From positions 1-27,041 of IMG/VR virus record IMGVR_UViG_3300009110_000013: a stretch of 27,041 nucleotides of DNA; one strand, written 5' to 3'. The DNA comes from a virus. Positions 13,865 to 20,707 of the stretch are shown here, in pieces (position 1 is the stretch's first letter; each line of letters begins with the position of its first letter). Below the pieces are notes generated by a model. The model worked only from the letters and a program-made list of their open reading frames with translations, was not told where the DNA came from and searched no databases. Made by a program: the position numbers and the translations under genes.

Positions 13865-14074
13865 ATGGAAAAGGAAAACGCAATAGAAGGCTGTTATGTG
13901 CAGGCCACACCCGCAACGAAAGCCAGAGAGCAACGCGCTCAACTGGCTAAAGAAATAGGGTGGAAGAAGGCGCGTTATCACCTCAAGCCCGCCGAGTATC
14001 GTGGTCGCAGGGAATACTTGCGGGAACTGAAAAGGCAGCACCGGAAAGCACTCAAGAAACAAAGGAGAAAATAG
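13865..14074 (+). CDS. Small highly basic protein
   Basis: 69 residues with a strongly basic C-terminal half (GWKKARYHLKPAEYRGRREY, then LRELKRQHRKALKKQRRK). A good SD AAAGGAG precedes the ATG. Two bases separate its stop from the exonuclease start, so they are co-translated. Probably a nucleic-acid-binding accessory to the replication or recombination proteins. A longer overlapping frame starting at 13960 belongs to an unlikely upstream extension of the exonuclease. Confidence 0.6.
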   Translation: MEKENAIEGCYVQATPATKAREQRAQLAKEIGWKKARYHLKPAEYRGRREYLRELKRQHRKALKKQRRK

Positions 14075-14076
14075 TT

Positions 14077-14919
14077 ATGGCATTAAAAGAAGTAGAATCA
14101 TCACACTGGTACACCCCGAACGGTGACGCCGCCCATACTTGGGAAGGCAAACCCACTACCCTGCGCACGGCCAAGAAGTTGAAGCGCGAGAAGGGACTCT
14201 CACTCTACCCGTCCGTCACCAACATCCTCAACATCCTTGCCAAGCCTGCCCTGACTCGCTGGATGGTGGGGCAAGGCATGAATGCCACCATGCTCATGCT
14301 CGAAGAGAAAGGGATGCTCTCCGCTGCTGGCAAGGAGCTACTGCATGACATCGTAGAGGAAGGCATTGAAGGCCAACAGTTCAAGCAGCAAGCCTATAAC
14401 CGCAGCCGTGAACTGGGTGGCAGGGCAAGTGACTTCGGCACGCGCTGGCACGCTATGGCCGAGGCTATCAACAACGACGAGGAACCTGCCGAGGACTTGG
14501 AGATCGAACCGTATGTGCCACTGTATAGAGCTTGGAAGGAGCAGCATCTTGGCCGGGTACACTACGCAGAACTGCGGGTAGTCGATAAGGAACTGGGCTT
14601 CGCTGGCACGGCTGATCTGGTCTGCGAACTGCACGACCACCCCGATGAGATATTCGTGCTGGACTTCAAGACCACTGCCAAGGAACCCAAGCAACTCAAG
14701 GCATGGCCGGATCATTGCTATCAGCTTGCCGCTTATGCCCACGCCATGAAGCAGCATTTCCCCGGCAAGACCATCCGCACCGGCAACGTCATGGTGAGCA
14801 GCATCACGCCATGTGAGCCGAAGCTGTGCCTGTGGAACATTGCCGAGCAGGGCAACGGCTTGCAGGTGTTCATGTCCGCCACTGCCATCTGGCAACGCAC
14901 CAAGGACTACACACCGTGA
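14077..14919 (+). CDS. RecB/Cas4-like PD-(D/E)XK exonuclease
   Basis: 280 residues from the ATG at 14077 (SD AAAGGAG at 14061). RecB-type nuclease motifs in order: GTRWHAMAEA (His125), a conserved Glu (AELRVVD, Glu165), GFAGTADLV (Asp180), VLDFKTT (Asp196, Lys198) and CYQLAAYA (Gln216), the last being the QxxxY motif. Such phage enzymes resect double-stranded ends to make single strands for recombination or replication, and sit with an SSB as here. The GTG of the primase gene overlaps its stop. Length fits phage exonucleases of this type. Well supported as a nuclease; polarity of digestion unknown. Confidence 0.8.
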   Translation: MALKEVESSHWYTPNGDAAHTWEGKPTTLRTAKKLKREKGLSLYPSVTNILNILAKPALTRWMVGQGMNATMLMLEEKGMLSAAGKELLHDIVEEGIEGQQFKQQAYNRSRELGGRASDFGTRWHAMAEAINNDEEPAEDLEIEPYVPLYRAWKEQHLGRVHYAELRVVDKELGFAGTADLVCELHDHPDEIFVLDFKTTAKEPKQLKAWPDHCYQLAAYAHAMKQHFPGKTIRTGNVMVSSITPCEPKLCLWNIAEQGNGLQVFMSATAIWQRTKDYTP

Positions 14920-15818
14920 CCCCCCAAGCCACTGCCGAAAAGCTGCTGGGCACTATCGACTGGCAGAATGACACCACCGGCTACTGCGCCTGCCCCGGAG
15001 TGCAGCACCACACCGGCCCCGATAGCTTTAGGGACTGCCAAGTATTCTTGGAAGGTGCGCCAACGATCCATTGCTTCCATGACTCCTGCGCCAACGAGGT
15101 AGCCCACGCCAACCTAGCCCTGCGCCGTGCCCTCGGCACTGGCAAGGGGCAGTTGGAGAAGCTGCCACGCACCAAGCGTACTGCCAAGCGCGTCCAGCAG
15201 GACAATGTCAGCAACGCACAGGCTATGCTGGGGCGTATCATGGAGCAGCGTTGGCATCCCGCAGATATGTGGGAGGACTCACCCTACCGGCTGATCGATG
15301 ACTGCACCCACGACTGGCGCAGGCTGCTGCAACTCTTTGGCGAGACTGACGTAATCTGGATTGGCGACATTAAAGATAGCGGCTCCCCCGAACACGCCGA
15401 CAACTTCCGCACCAAGCGTGAATGGGACAGGGAAGAACACTGCCCTGCACAGTTTACCTGCCCCGCAACTTTCAAGCCGGACTCCTACTCACGCAGTAAG
15501 TCCAACGTACTTACCCGCCCCTACCTAGTCGTCGAATCCGACACATTAAAGAAGGAAGAGATTGGGGCAGTCTTTCGGTGGCTCAACAAGTACCTGCCAC
15601 TGTACGCCGTAGTCGATACAGGCGGCAAGTCGCTGCACGGGTGGTTCGCTATGCCACCAGCCAAGTCTGTGCCGCTGCTCAAGCAGACGCTCATGCAGCT
15701 AGGTTGTGACGGTAAGATGTTCACCGAGTCCCAACCCTGCCGCCTACCATCCGCCAAGCGCGGCAAGGTCTATCAATCACTTCTATTCTTTGCACCCGAT
15801 GGATTCCAACACACCTAA
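14916..15818 (+). CDS. Primase-polymerase-like protein with N-terminal zinc finger
   Basis: 300 residues from GTG at 14916 (GTGA overlap). The N-terminus has a zinc-binding cluster, GYCACPGVQHHT (Cys24, Cys26, His31-32), DCQ (Cys41) and IHCFHDSC (Cys53, His55, Cys58), like primase zinc fingers. The C-terminal half has an archaeo-eukaryotic primase pattern: LVVESDT (Glu207, Asp209) and VVDTGGKSLHGWF (233-244, His241), then RLPSAKRGK (276-284), as in plasmid RepB-type and phage Prim-Pol proteins. It would synthesise primers at the phage origin. It overlaps the helicase start by 20 bases, the usual primase-helicase pair. The middle region (95-195) is not recognised. Confidence 0.65.
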   Translation: MTPQATAEKLLGTIDWQNDTTGYCACPGVQHHTGPDSFRDCQVFLEGAPTIHCFHDSCANEVAHANLALRRALGTGKGQLEKLPRTKRTAKRVQQDNVSNAQAMLGRIMEQRWHPADMWEDSPYRLIDDCTHDWRRLLQLFGETDVIWIGDIKDSGSPEHADNFRTKREWDREEHCPAQFTCPATFKPDSYSRSKSNVLTRPYLVVESDTLKKEEIGAVFRWLNKYLPLYAVVDTGGKSLHGWFAMPPAKSVPLLKQTLMQLGCDGKMFTESQPCRLPSAKRGKVYQSLLFFAPDGFQHT

Positions 15819-16890
15819 CTACCGCCCCATAAGCAACCTAGCCACCGATAATGCCGCCTTGGCCGCTGGCATGGAACTGCCCCCGCCACTGCCCGACATC
15901 GTAAAGGGCAACACGTTCATGGATGACCTTAATGTGGTCGAGCCTCCACAACTCATCAAGGGCGTACTGCACCAAGGCTCCAAGCTCATCATCGGCGGTG
16001 GCTCCAAGGGGAGGAAGACCTGGGCCTTTATGGACTTGGCTATGTGCGTCAGCGAAGGCATCCCTTGGTGGGGATGGGAGACTGAGCAGGGCCGGGTGCT
16101 GTACCTCAACTTCGAGCTTCAACCCTTCGCCATGCAAAAGCGCATGAAGATGCTGCGCGATCATTACACTTTCCAATCTGACCACGATGTGAGCGGCCAC
16201 CAGTTTGACGTATGGAACCTGCGCGGCCACGCTGCCGCCATCGAAGACCTGCGCCCACGCATCCAAGACAGCCTCGCCAACTACTCGCTAGTGGTCTTTG
16301 ACCCGCTCTACAAGATGCTGGGCGGCAGGAACGAGAACGATGCAGGGGATATGGCTGGGCTGATGAATGAACTGGAAGCTATTGCCGTGCAGCAAAACGT
16401 CTGTGTGGTCATCGGGGCACACTATCGCAAAGGCGGAGTCGCGGATGGGGGCAAAAATTACGACAGAATTAGCGGATCAGGCTGTTTAGCTAGGGACCCC
16501 GACGCCATTTTTTCCATCGTCGATCTCGATGACCAAGAGGACGAGGACGGCAACCTGCACGAATGCTGCACCATCGACCCAGTGCTACGCAACTTTCCAC
16601 CCTGCCCGCCCTTCGGGCTGTACTGGAACTGCCCAGTGTTTAAGCACGGGGAGTGGATAAACATTGAGAAAGTTAAGGGGAAGGCGGGAGGTCAGCAGAA
16701 ATTCTATGCAGATGACTTAAAAGGGCTGTTCAAAAAGGAAAACGAGATGAAAAAGATAGAGATGGCGAGAAAAACGGAGGAGAAACTGGGTTGCAGCTTG
16801 GCAACTGCGAAGAGACTTGTGGATAAGGCGATTGATAAGGGGATAATTCTGGAGTCAAAGCTCAATGAAGGTCACTATATTCAGGTTTAG
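15799..16890 (+). CDS. RepA-like replicative helicase / RecA-fold ATPase (AAA_25 type)
   Basis: 363 residues from the ATG at 15799. Walker A GGGSKGRKTW (66-75), a stretch YLNFELQP (about 107-114) like the catalytic Glu strand of this group, Walker B SLVVFDPLYKML (about 166-177), and IGAHYRKG (about 210-217), a sensor-like strand followed by Arg/Lys, match the RSF1010 RepA type hexameric helicases. The C-terminal 70 residues are charged and contain a small winged-helix-like segment (LGCSLATAKRLVDKAIDKG). It would unwind DNA ahead of the primase. It is the last gene of the + replication operon, followed by large hairpins. Confidence 0.8.
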   Translation: MDSNTPNYRPISNLATDNAALAAGMELPPPLPDIVKGNTFMDDLNVVEPPQLIKGVLHQGSKLIIGGGSKGRKTWAFMDLAMCVSEGIPWWGWETEQGRVLYLNFELQPFAMQKRMKMLRDHYTFQSDHDVSGHQFDVWNLRGHAAAIEDLRPRIQDSLANYSLVVFDPLYKMLGGRNENDAGDMAGLMNELEAIAVQQNVCVVIGAHYRKGGVADGGKNYDRISGSGCLARDPDAIFSIVDLDDQEDEDGNLHECCTIDPVLRNFPPCPPFGLYWNCPVFKHGEWINIEKVKGKAGGQQKFYADDLKGLFKKENEMKKIEMARKTEEKLGCSLATAKRLVDKAIDKGIILESKLNEGHYIQV

Positions 16891-16894
16891 CTCA

Positions 16895-17026
16895 TGGTGT
16901 TTTTTAGAGACACCAGCGGAGGTCAGCAAGGCTCAAGCTCATAGCTCACCCCTAAAGGGTTGTGAGCTTTGAGCTTAATAGAGCCTATAGGATGAGCCAC
17001 CAGCAAAAACATGGTGTTTCTCTAAA
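16895..17026 (+). other. Structured intergenic region with alternative pairings
   Basis: TGGTGT (16895-16900) can pair with ACACCA (16910-16915), and CACCA (16998-17002) with TGGTG (17012-17016), giving two mirror-image hairpins with nine-base loops. Alternatively TTTAGAGA plus CACCA (16903-16915) pairs with TGGTGTTTCTCTAAA (17012-17026), enclosing the long hairpin at 16935-16976. This may be a terminator or attenuator region between convergent operons, or a small RNA. No promoter was identified. Confidence 0.4.
16935..16976. terminator. Long hairpin after the replication operon
   Basis: AAGCTCATAGCTCAC pairs with GTGAGCTTTGAGCTT (14 of 15 bases), extended inward by CCC/GGG and outward by GGCTC/GAGCC (16930-16934, 16981-16985). 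It lacks a T-run but lies between converging operons and is a plausible bidirectional terminator. Confidence 0.5.
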
Positions 17027-17043
17027 GAAAAGGGCAGAAAAGG

Positions 17044-17118
17044 AGCAGGCCCACATCCTTGGCGTCTGGTAGAGGGCGCGAACGCCTTACGTTGGCGGCT
17101 TGGAGCGGTGGGCCTGCT
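17044..17118. other. 75-base self-complementary element
   Basis: AGCAGGCCCAC (17044-17054) pairs perfectly with GTGGGCCTGCT (17108-17118). Inside is a second hairpin, AGGGCG-CGAA-CGCCTT (17073-17088). The tRNA-like length is misleading: there is no T loop or CCA. Could be a structured RNA or a protein-binding element. Confidence 0.4.
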
Positions 17119-17132
17119 TGAATTGGGTTGTT

Positions 17133-17171
17133 TAAGTTAGGAAACGAAATCAAATTTGGTTTCCTAACTTA
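17133..17171. terminator. Perfect 13-base hairpin at the end of the minus-strand cluster
   Basis: TAAGTTAGGAAAC (17133-17145) is the exact complement of GTTTCCTAACTTA (17159-17171), with an AAAT/ATTT core in the loop. It overlaps the last codons of the zinc-knuckle gene. Probable terminator for the minus-strand operon, though a T-run is lacking. Confidence 0.5.
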
Positions 17172-17467
17172 GCATCATGGCGTTCTCGCACAGGGCATGT
17201 TGCCTTGTTGTGCCCAAGCTCACCGCAAATAGAGCAGGCAGTTGGCTTTCTTTTAGCGGGAGGTGCTGCCGAGGTTACTATCTCAACTTCAGTAATGTTA
17301 ATTACAGAGTCATCATTGCGCCCAAGGCTAACAGCCTTTAGTGCTTTTTGCCTAATCTGCAATCCCTTCACACGGTACGCATGTGACCAGATTTCTTCCG
17401 AGTTAGCTAAAATATAAACTTTGTCGCCAACTGCGCCTAATCTTAACTGCTTTGTAATAGATACCAT
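17150..17467 (-). CDS. CCHC zinc-knuckle protein
   Basis: 105 residues. The N-terminal 65 are beta-rich (KVYILANSEEIW, then INITEVEIV). A Pro/Lys linker leads to CSICGELGHNKATC at residues 78-91: Cys78-X2-Cys81-X4-His86-X4-Cys91, an exact retroviral-type CCHC zinc knuckle. Knuckles of this kind bind single-stranded RNA or DNA and are common in eukaryotes but unusual in phages. Last gene of the minus-strand cluster, with a perfect hairpin over its 3' end. The start ATG has only a weak SD. Role unknown; nucleic-acid binding is a fair inference. Confidence 0.65.
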   Translation of the reverse strand: MVSITKQLRLGAVGDKVYILANSEEIWSHAYRVKGLQIRQKALKAVSLGRNDDSVINITEVEIVTSAAPPAKRKPTACSICGELGHNKATCPVRERHDAKLGNQI

Positions 17468-17513
17468 TGTCGTGCCCGTTAGTTATGTCAGTGGGTTGAT
17501 GTTGGGGGGTAGT

Positions 17514-17858
17514 TCAGCCCACCTCCTCCTGTTTGCATTGCGGACAGTCAGGAACTTCAAACGCCACGCCACTATGGCAGGCGGCGATGATCTGGCCCAT
17601 GACAACGAATTGACTCGCCGTGTCTCTTACGAACATGGAATGCCCCCCGCCGTGGCGGAACTCAAACTGTCCGTCATTGTGCAGCAGCAGCAGTGGTGAC
17701 TCTGGATCAGAGTCAATGTCGCCCAGAATCAACCCCAGCATGGCGTCCCCGGTTTCATTGTCTTTGAACTCAAAGCACTCAAGGCTGTCGCTGGTTGCGT
17801 TCCCGATTAGGTTCGCCCAGTTGCGAACCTGTGGTGTGAATTGGTGTGATTTACTCAT
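17514..17858 (-). CDS. Hypothetical protein of the minus-strand cluster (114 aa)
   Basis: 114 residues with no recognised domain. The centre is acidic and hydrophobic (LGLILGDIDSDPESPLLLLH), followed by a beta-like stretch (GQFEFRHGGGHSMFV), and the protein ends with CPQC near the C-terminus, possibly half of a metal site. SD GGGAGAAGGGAAA. The leader GGGAAACAGCGATGA is repeated before the gene at 18374. It overlaps the upstream gene by 8 bases. Confidence 0.55.
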   Translation of the reverse strand: MSKSHQFTPQVRNWANLIGNATSDSLECFEFKDNETGDAMLGLILGDIDSDPESPLLLLHNDGQFEFRHGGGHSMFVRDTASQFVVMGQIIAACHSGVAFEVPDCPQCKQEEVG

Positions 17859-18081
17859 CGCTGTTTCCCTTCTCCCTTTCGCTGTATTTCCTAATCTTCT
17901 CCCGCATCATGGCGTCCACGCTCTTCATCGCCTGCTCTGTGCCAAGGGCGAAGCAGTTCAGGTCGATGGCAGTGTCCAAGATGAGGGTGCATAGCAACGG
18001 CCCATCTACTGTGGCCTTGTGCTTTTCTACCCAGTCCACAAGCTCCAACCCTGCGGCGTTGTAGTGATCTTCTTCGCTCAT
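17851..18081 (-). CDS. Hypothetical small helical protein (76 aa)
   Basis: 76 residues, mostly predicted helix, acidic N-terminus (MSEEDHYNAAGLELVDWVEK) and basic C-terminus. Overlaps the upstream gene's stop by ATGA. No family recognised. Part of the translationally coupled chain of small genes. Confidence 0.5.
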   Translation of the reverse strand: MSEEDHYNAAGLELVDWVEKHKATVDGPLLCTLILDTAIDLNCFALGTEQAMKSVDAMMREKIRKYSEREKGNSDE

Positions 18082-18387
18082 TTCGTTGCCTCACTTTCCC
18101 CAGCATACTGCGCCCGAAGGGATGACGCTATGATATTGCGCACATCTTCCTCGCTCAATCCCTTTCTGGTGTTCTTCTCAGCGGCAAAAGCCTCGGCTTC
18201 GTCGAGAGTCTTGCCCCACACCCAAGGCTGAGACAATGGATCGCCATCACCGATTAGTGGAGCGTGTCCTGCTTCATTCTCAGTCACTAGGCTGGGCACA
18301 TAGCCGCCGTAGACTTCCGGGTCTTGTGTTGGCAGGATGTAGTAGCATCTGCGCTTTTTAGTTTCTTCGTTCATCGCTGTTTCCCTT
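17855..18387 (-). repeat. Duplicated leader pair A (17855-17871 and 18371-18387)
   Basis: 17 identical bases, TCATCGCTGTTTCCCTT on the + strand, cover the SD and start of the genes at 17858 and 18374. Confidence 0.7.
18078..18374 (-). CDS. Conserved small phage protein (98 aa)
   Basis: 98 residues. Recognisable pattern YVPSLVTENEAGHAPLIGDG, then QPWVWGKTLDEAEAFAAEKN and LSEEDVRNIIASSL. Similar proteins occur in many phages and prophages without assigned function. The C-terminal two helices look like a small helical domain. Overlaps its upstream neighbour's stop (ATGA) and is preceded by SD AAAGGGAAA within a leader that is repeated at 17855-17871. Confidence 0.6.
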   Translation of the reverse strand: MNEETKKRRCYYILPTQDPEVYGGYVPSLVTENEAGHAPLIGDGDPLSQPWVWGKTLDEAEAFAAEKNTRKGLSEEDVRNIIASSLRAQYAGESEATK

Positions 18388-18538
18388 TCGTTTTCTTTTT
18401 CTTTTTAGTTCCCTTTGGCCTGCCACCCAGCTTGCCATTAGCACGGCTGGCGGCTGACGCCTTTGGAGTTATGATGCTGCCCAGGTGACGGGCAATCTCT
18501 GATGGTGGTATGGTTTTGTTACAGTGTGGGCACTTCAT
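18371..18538 (-). CDS. Small zinc-finger / AT-hook-like DNA-binding protein (55 aa)
   Basis: 55 residues starting MKCPHCNKTIPPSEIARHLG (Cys3-X2-Cys6, His18: a partial C2H-type metal site), then ASAASRANGKLGGRPKGTK and a lysine-rich tail. The GGRPKG core resembles an AT-hook, which grips the minor groove of A/T DNA. ATGA overlap with the gene upstream, and its stop overlaps the gene downstream. Very basic, so nucleic-acid binding is likely; target unknown. Confidence 0.6.
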   Translation of the reverse strand: MKCPHCNKTIPPSEIARHLGSIITPKASAASRANGKLGGRPKGTKKKKKTKGKQR

Positions 18539-18765
18539 TTCCATTGTCCTGTTTTATTGTCCAGCATGGCGTCCGGGCTGTGCCCTTGTGCGATGAGCTT
18601 CCGCGCTTTACGCGCAGCCTTGCCCTGCCCCTCGGCTATGTTGCCAAGGCTTGCGGGCTTGCCAGCAGGTAAGTTTATTTCCCGATTAAGGTCAACGCAC
18701 ATGTCAATTTCCGCTTTGGCATGATCGCCGTTGGCGAGTGCTAAATAATCCTGTTCAGTTTTCAT
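18535..18765 (-). CDS. Hypothetical protein (76 aa), MKTEQ start, duplicated leader
   Basis: 76 residues beginning MKTEQDYLALANGDHAKAEI; helical, with a basic middle (GKAARKARKLIAQG) and no known domain. Its leader and first five codons are nearly identical to those of the next upstream gene at 19019 (28 identical bases, 18755-18782 versus 19009-19036), yet the proteins diverge right after MKTEQ. This suggests a duplicated or exchanged leader cassette. Confidence 0.5.
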   Translation of the reverse strand: MKTEQDYLALANGDHAKAEIDMCVDLNREINLPAGKPASLGNIAEGQGKAARKARKLIAQGHSPDAMLDNKTGQWK

Positions 18766-19036
18766 TGTCCTTATTCCTTTCCATTTATTTGTTAATTTTC
18801 GGTGTAGAATCTTTTCATTTCAATAGCACTGTCCCTGTCCATAGCTAATTCCTCGTGTATCACTTCCCCATTCACTATAAACTGTACGACCCAGCTATAA
18901 TTGTTAGGGCGGTGATCTGGCCAAGGGTATTCCATCTTTGCCGTTTTGATTTTCCGGATACCTTTTCCAGCCCTAGCGAATCGGTATTGCCAGCGTCCAA
19001 GTGCCTGCTCAGTTTTCATTGTCCTTATTCCTTTCC
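18755..19036 (-). repeat. Duplicated leader pair B (18755-18782 and 19009-19036)
   Basis: 28 identical bases cover the SD, start and first codons of the genes beginning at 18765 and 19019. The span given includes the unrelated sequence between copies. Two other such pairs exist: 17855-17871/18371-18387 (17 bases) and 20096-20115/20700-20719 (20 bases). Confidence 0.75.
18792..19019 (-). CDS. Hypothetical protein (75 aa), MKTEQ start, duplicated leader
   Basis: 75 residues from the ATG at 19019; longer in-frame starts (19166) would overlap the upstream gene and lack an SD. Basic N-terminal half (GRWQYRFARAGKGIRKIKTA), then NNYSWVVQFIVNGEVIHEEL and a helix, which may be a small alpha/beta fold. 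Shares the leader described for 18535-18765. SD AAAGGAATAAGGA. Function unknown. Confidence 0.5.
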   Translation of the reverse strand: MKTEQALGRWQYRFARAGKGIRKIKTAKMEYPWPDHRPNNYSWVVQFIVNGEVIHEELAMDRDSAIEMKRFYTEN

Positions 19037-19042
19037 TTTCCT

Positions 19043-19366
19043 TTACGCAGCCAAGGCCAGCAACATCGCTGCTGCATTGGCCCCCGTGATGGTGATTTTG
19101 TTGGCCTCGATTTTCACGCTCACCTTTTCGTACCCGTCCAAAACCTTGGCGACATACCTCCCGCACATGTCAATGACGGGGCGATTTTCTCCGCCTGCAA
19201 TTTTCAGCGGCCCATTTTCCTTTCGGGTCAGCACAAACCCATCGGCTGTTTCTTCGCGTGAATAGGTAACTCCCTTCACCCAGCCGCCATCAGTTAATGA
19301 TTTCCCTTCAATCCAAACGCGCCGTTTGCCGCGATTTTCCCCGATGTTTCTTTGTATTTCATTCAT
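19043..19366 (-). CDS. Hypothetical beta-rich protein (107 aa)
   Basis: 107 residues. RRVWIEGKSLTDGGWVKGVT, then FVLTRKENGPLKIAGGENRP and VIDMCGRYVAKVLDG, then alternating hydrophobic strands (VSVKIEANKITITGA). The pattern is beta-rich and I recall similar phage hypotheticals, but no function. SD AAAGGAAA is close to the ATG. A 63-base gap separates it from the lysozyme-like gene. Confidence 0.55.
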   Translation of the reverse strand: MNEIQRNIGENRGKRRVWIEGKSLTDGGWVKGVTYSREETADGFVLTRKENGPLKIAGGENRPVIDMCGRYVAKVLDGYEKVSVKIEANKITITGANAAAMLLALAA

Positions 19367-19429
19367 GGTATTTTCCTTTCCTTTTTTTTGTTAATTTCCC
19401 AGACGGTAAAACCTATGCCGACCGATGGT

Positions 19430-19822
19430 TTAATCTTTCCTTTTCATTTCCGTTTTGATTTTGTGCCAGTAGCCCAGCGTTACTTTCTTTTGGTGCCCCC
19501 TTGGCCCACCATTGTGGATGCGTGCCAAAGTTTGACAGTCTCCAATGGCCCACGCCCCCGGTGCCCATCTTTTTAGGTAGGCCGTTGCCACTCTGCGTGA
19601 ATAAGCCAGCCCCTTGCATTGGTTCCACGATCCCGGCACCCGGCTGTCCGTGTGATATGCTCGCCCGATTTGGAGTGGGCCAAGGCTGCGCCCGCCGTCT
19701 CCCCAAATCTCGCCAACCCTACCGCTGGCCTCAACTTGGTGCATGGCTCGCCAAAAACTTTCTGGCGGCTCCGCGCTGGCCGTGATGGCTGCGCACGCTG
19801 TTAATAAAGTTAGGCTTTTCAT
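19430..19822 (-). CDS. Secreted lysozyme / lytic transglycosylase-like protein
   Basis: 130 residues from the ATG at 19822 (ATGA overlap). A signal peptide is clear: MKSLTLLTACAAITASA, with cleavage likely after about residue 17. The mature part has the lysozyme-fold signature: RAMHQVEASG (catalytic Glu31), GDGGRSLGPLQIG (41-53), then ARIHNGGPRGHQKKVTLGYW (100-119), as in phage and bacterial transglycosylases that cut glycan strands of peptidoglycan. The signal peptide means it can reach the wall without a holin pore. Placement in an accessory cluster away from structural genes is unusual for a main endolysin; it could instead act in entry or host modification. Confidence 0.75.
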   Translation of the reverse strand: MKSLTLLTACAAITASAEPPESFWRAMHQVEASGRVGEIWGDGGRSLGPLQIGRAYHTDSRVPGSWNQCKGLAYSRRVATAYLKRWAPGAWAIGDCQTLARIHNGGPRGHQKKVTLGYWHKIKTEMKRKD

Positions 19823-20103
19823 GCGTGCGCCTCCCTTTCCTGCCAATCACCGGCAGCGAGCCACAATATGCGTTTTTGATTTTCAATTTCATTGTTCAAT
19901 TCCTCATCATCCCATGCGCCGTATTCGCGCAATTCGTTTCTAATGTCTGCCGCGCCCATGCTTTGGCCGTCCCAATCAATCAAGGGCTGCCAGTGTTCAA
20001 CGTCTGCATCGCATGCCCCCTGATGGTGACAGTCCTCCAATGCTTGCCGGGGCAATTCCAGTTCGCCGTAATTGAACGGCACAATTTCAATTTCTTTGTT
20101 CAT
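19819..20103 (-). CDS. Hypothetical acidic protein (94 aa)
   Basis: 94 residues, strongly acidic with many Trp. YGELELPRQALEDCHHQGAC (about 12-31) is followed by VEHWQPLIDWDGQ and DIRNELREYGAWDDEELNNE. No known domain. High negative charge is common in phage DNA mimics and inhibitors, but this alone is weak evidence. The leader TTGTTCATTGCTGGCCCTCC (on + strand) is repeated at the gene starting at 20707. ATGA overlaps both neighbours. Confidence 0.55.
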   Translation of the reverse strand: MNKEIEIVPFNYGELELPRQALEDCHHQGACDADVEHWQPLIDWDGQSMGAADIRNELREYGAWDDEELNNEIENQKRILWLAAGDWQEREAHA

Positions 20104-20351
20104 TGCTGGCCCTCCCTTAAATCAGATTCCACAAGTTTCTGGCAGTCCACCGGCAGTTCCTCAAACTGAATCCGCCTGCCGTTGTGTTTTCCCAGCATCC
20201 CAGAACAGCACTGCCCGAACCCTTGCGGGTGGCAAGGGTGGGCACTCATTCCGCGCCCATGATAAAACTTGCCGTGATCCCGTTCCGAATAATAGACAGT
20301 GAACCGGTCAAAGGTTTCTCCGCCGTTGTCATAAATTGCTTTTATGGTCAT
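20100..20351 (-). CDS. Conserved small protein (83 aa)
   Basis: 83 residues. Pattern IYDNGGETFDRFTVYY, then GRGMSAHPCHPQGFGQCC and RRIQFEELPVDCQKLV. The NPxxPxGFGQ...G..I.FE.LP scheme recurs in small plasmid and phage proteins I recall as hypothetical. Three Cys and several His could bind metal. SD GGGAGGGCG, and ATGA overlap with the upstream stop. Confidence 0.6.
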   Translation of the reverse strand: MTIKAIYDNGGETFDRFTVYYSERDHGKFYHGRGMSAHPCHPQGFGQCCSGMLGKHNGRRIQFEELPVDCQKLVESDLREGQQ

Positions 20352-20707
20352 TGGTCGCCCTCCCTGTTTTTTAATTCCATTGCAATGGCGCGTTGCCCCA
20401 TCTTAAAAGATAGCTTGCCATTGATCCGCCTTGGATCGCCGCACGCTTTTCGCTGGATTGTTTCCAGCAATGTGCTGGGCAAATCTTTTATCCGATAGCT
20501 GCGCAACGCGCCGGTTTCATTGTGCCGAAAATCGACAAGACCGTCACCGAATTGCACAACGGTTGTCGTGCCATCCCCTCCAAAAAAATCGGGGTCTAAT
20601 TCGCGCAGTTCGATTGCCGTCACTAAAGCATTTGCAAGGCGGGCTTGTTCTTTTGAATTTTTCAAAAGGTTTTTTGCGATTTCAAGCGGTGTTCGTTTTT
20701 TGTTCAT
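20348..20707 (-). CDS. Hypothetical protein (119 aa)
   Basis: 119 residues from ATG 20707 (SD GGAGGGCC; the same leader as 20103). N-terminal basic helix (MNKKRTPLEIAKNLLKNSKE), then ELRELDPDFFGGDGTTTVVQ, FRHNETGALRSYRI and a basic C-terminus. Mixed alpha/beta, no family recognised. Longer frame to 20755 overlaps the upstream gene. Confidence 0.55.
   Translation of the reverse strand: MNKKRTPLEIAKNLLKNSKEQARLANALVTAIELRELDPDFFGGDGTTTVVQFGDGLVDFRHNETGALRSYRIKDLPSTLLETIQRKACGDPRRINGKLSFKMGQRAIAMELKNREGDQ

Noticed and set aside
13767-13886. 39-codon ORF upstream of the basic protein
   Set aside because: Weak SD, long overlap with a better gene and no protein-like features.
17044-17118. tRNA-like gene of about 75 bases
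   Set aside because: The outer stem has tRNA-like length, but there is no D/T arm arrangement or GTTCRA loop; better described as a hairpin element.
19367-19429. Microprotein in the gap between the lysozyme-like and 19043 genes
   Set aside because: The open frame there has no ATG, GTG or TTG start; it would need an ATT start.
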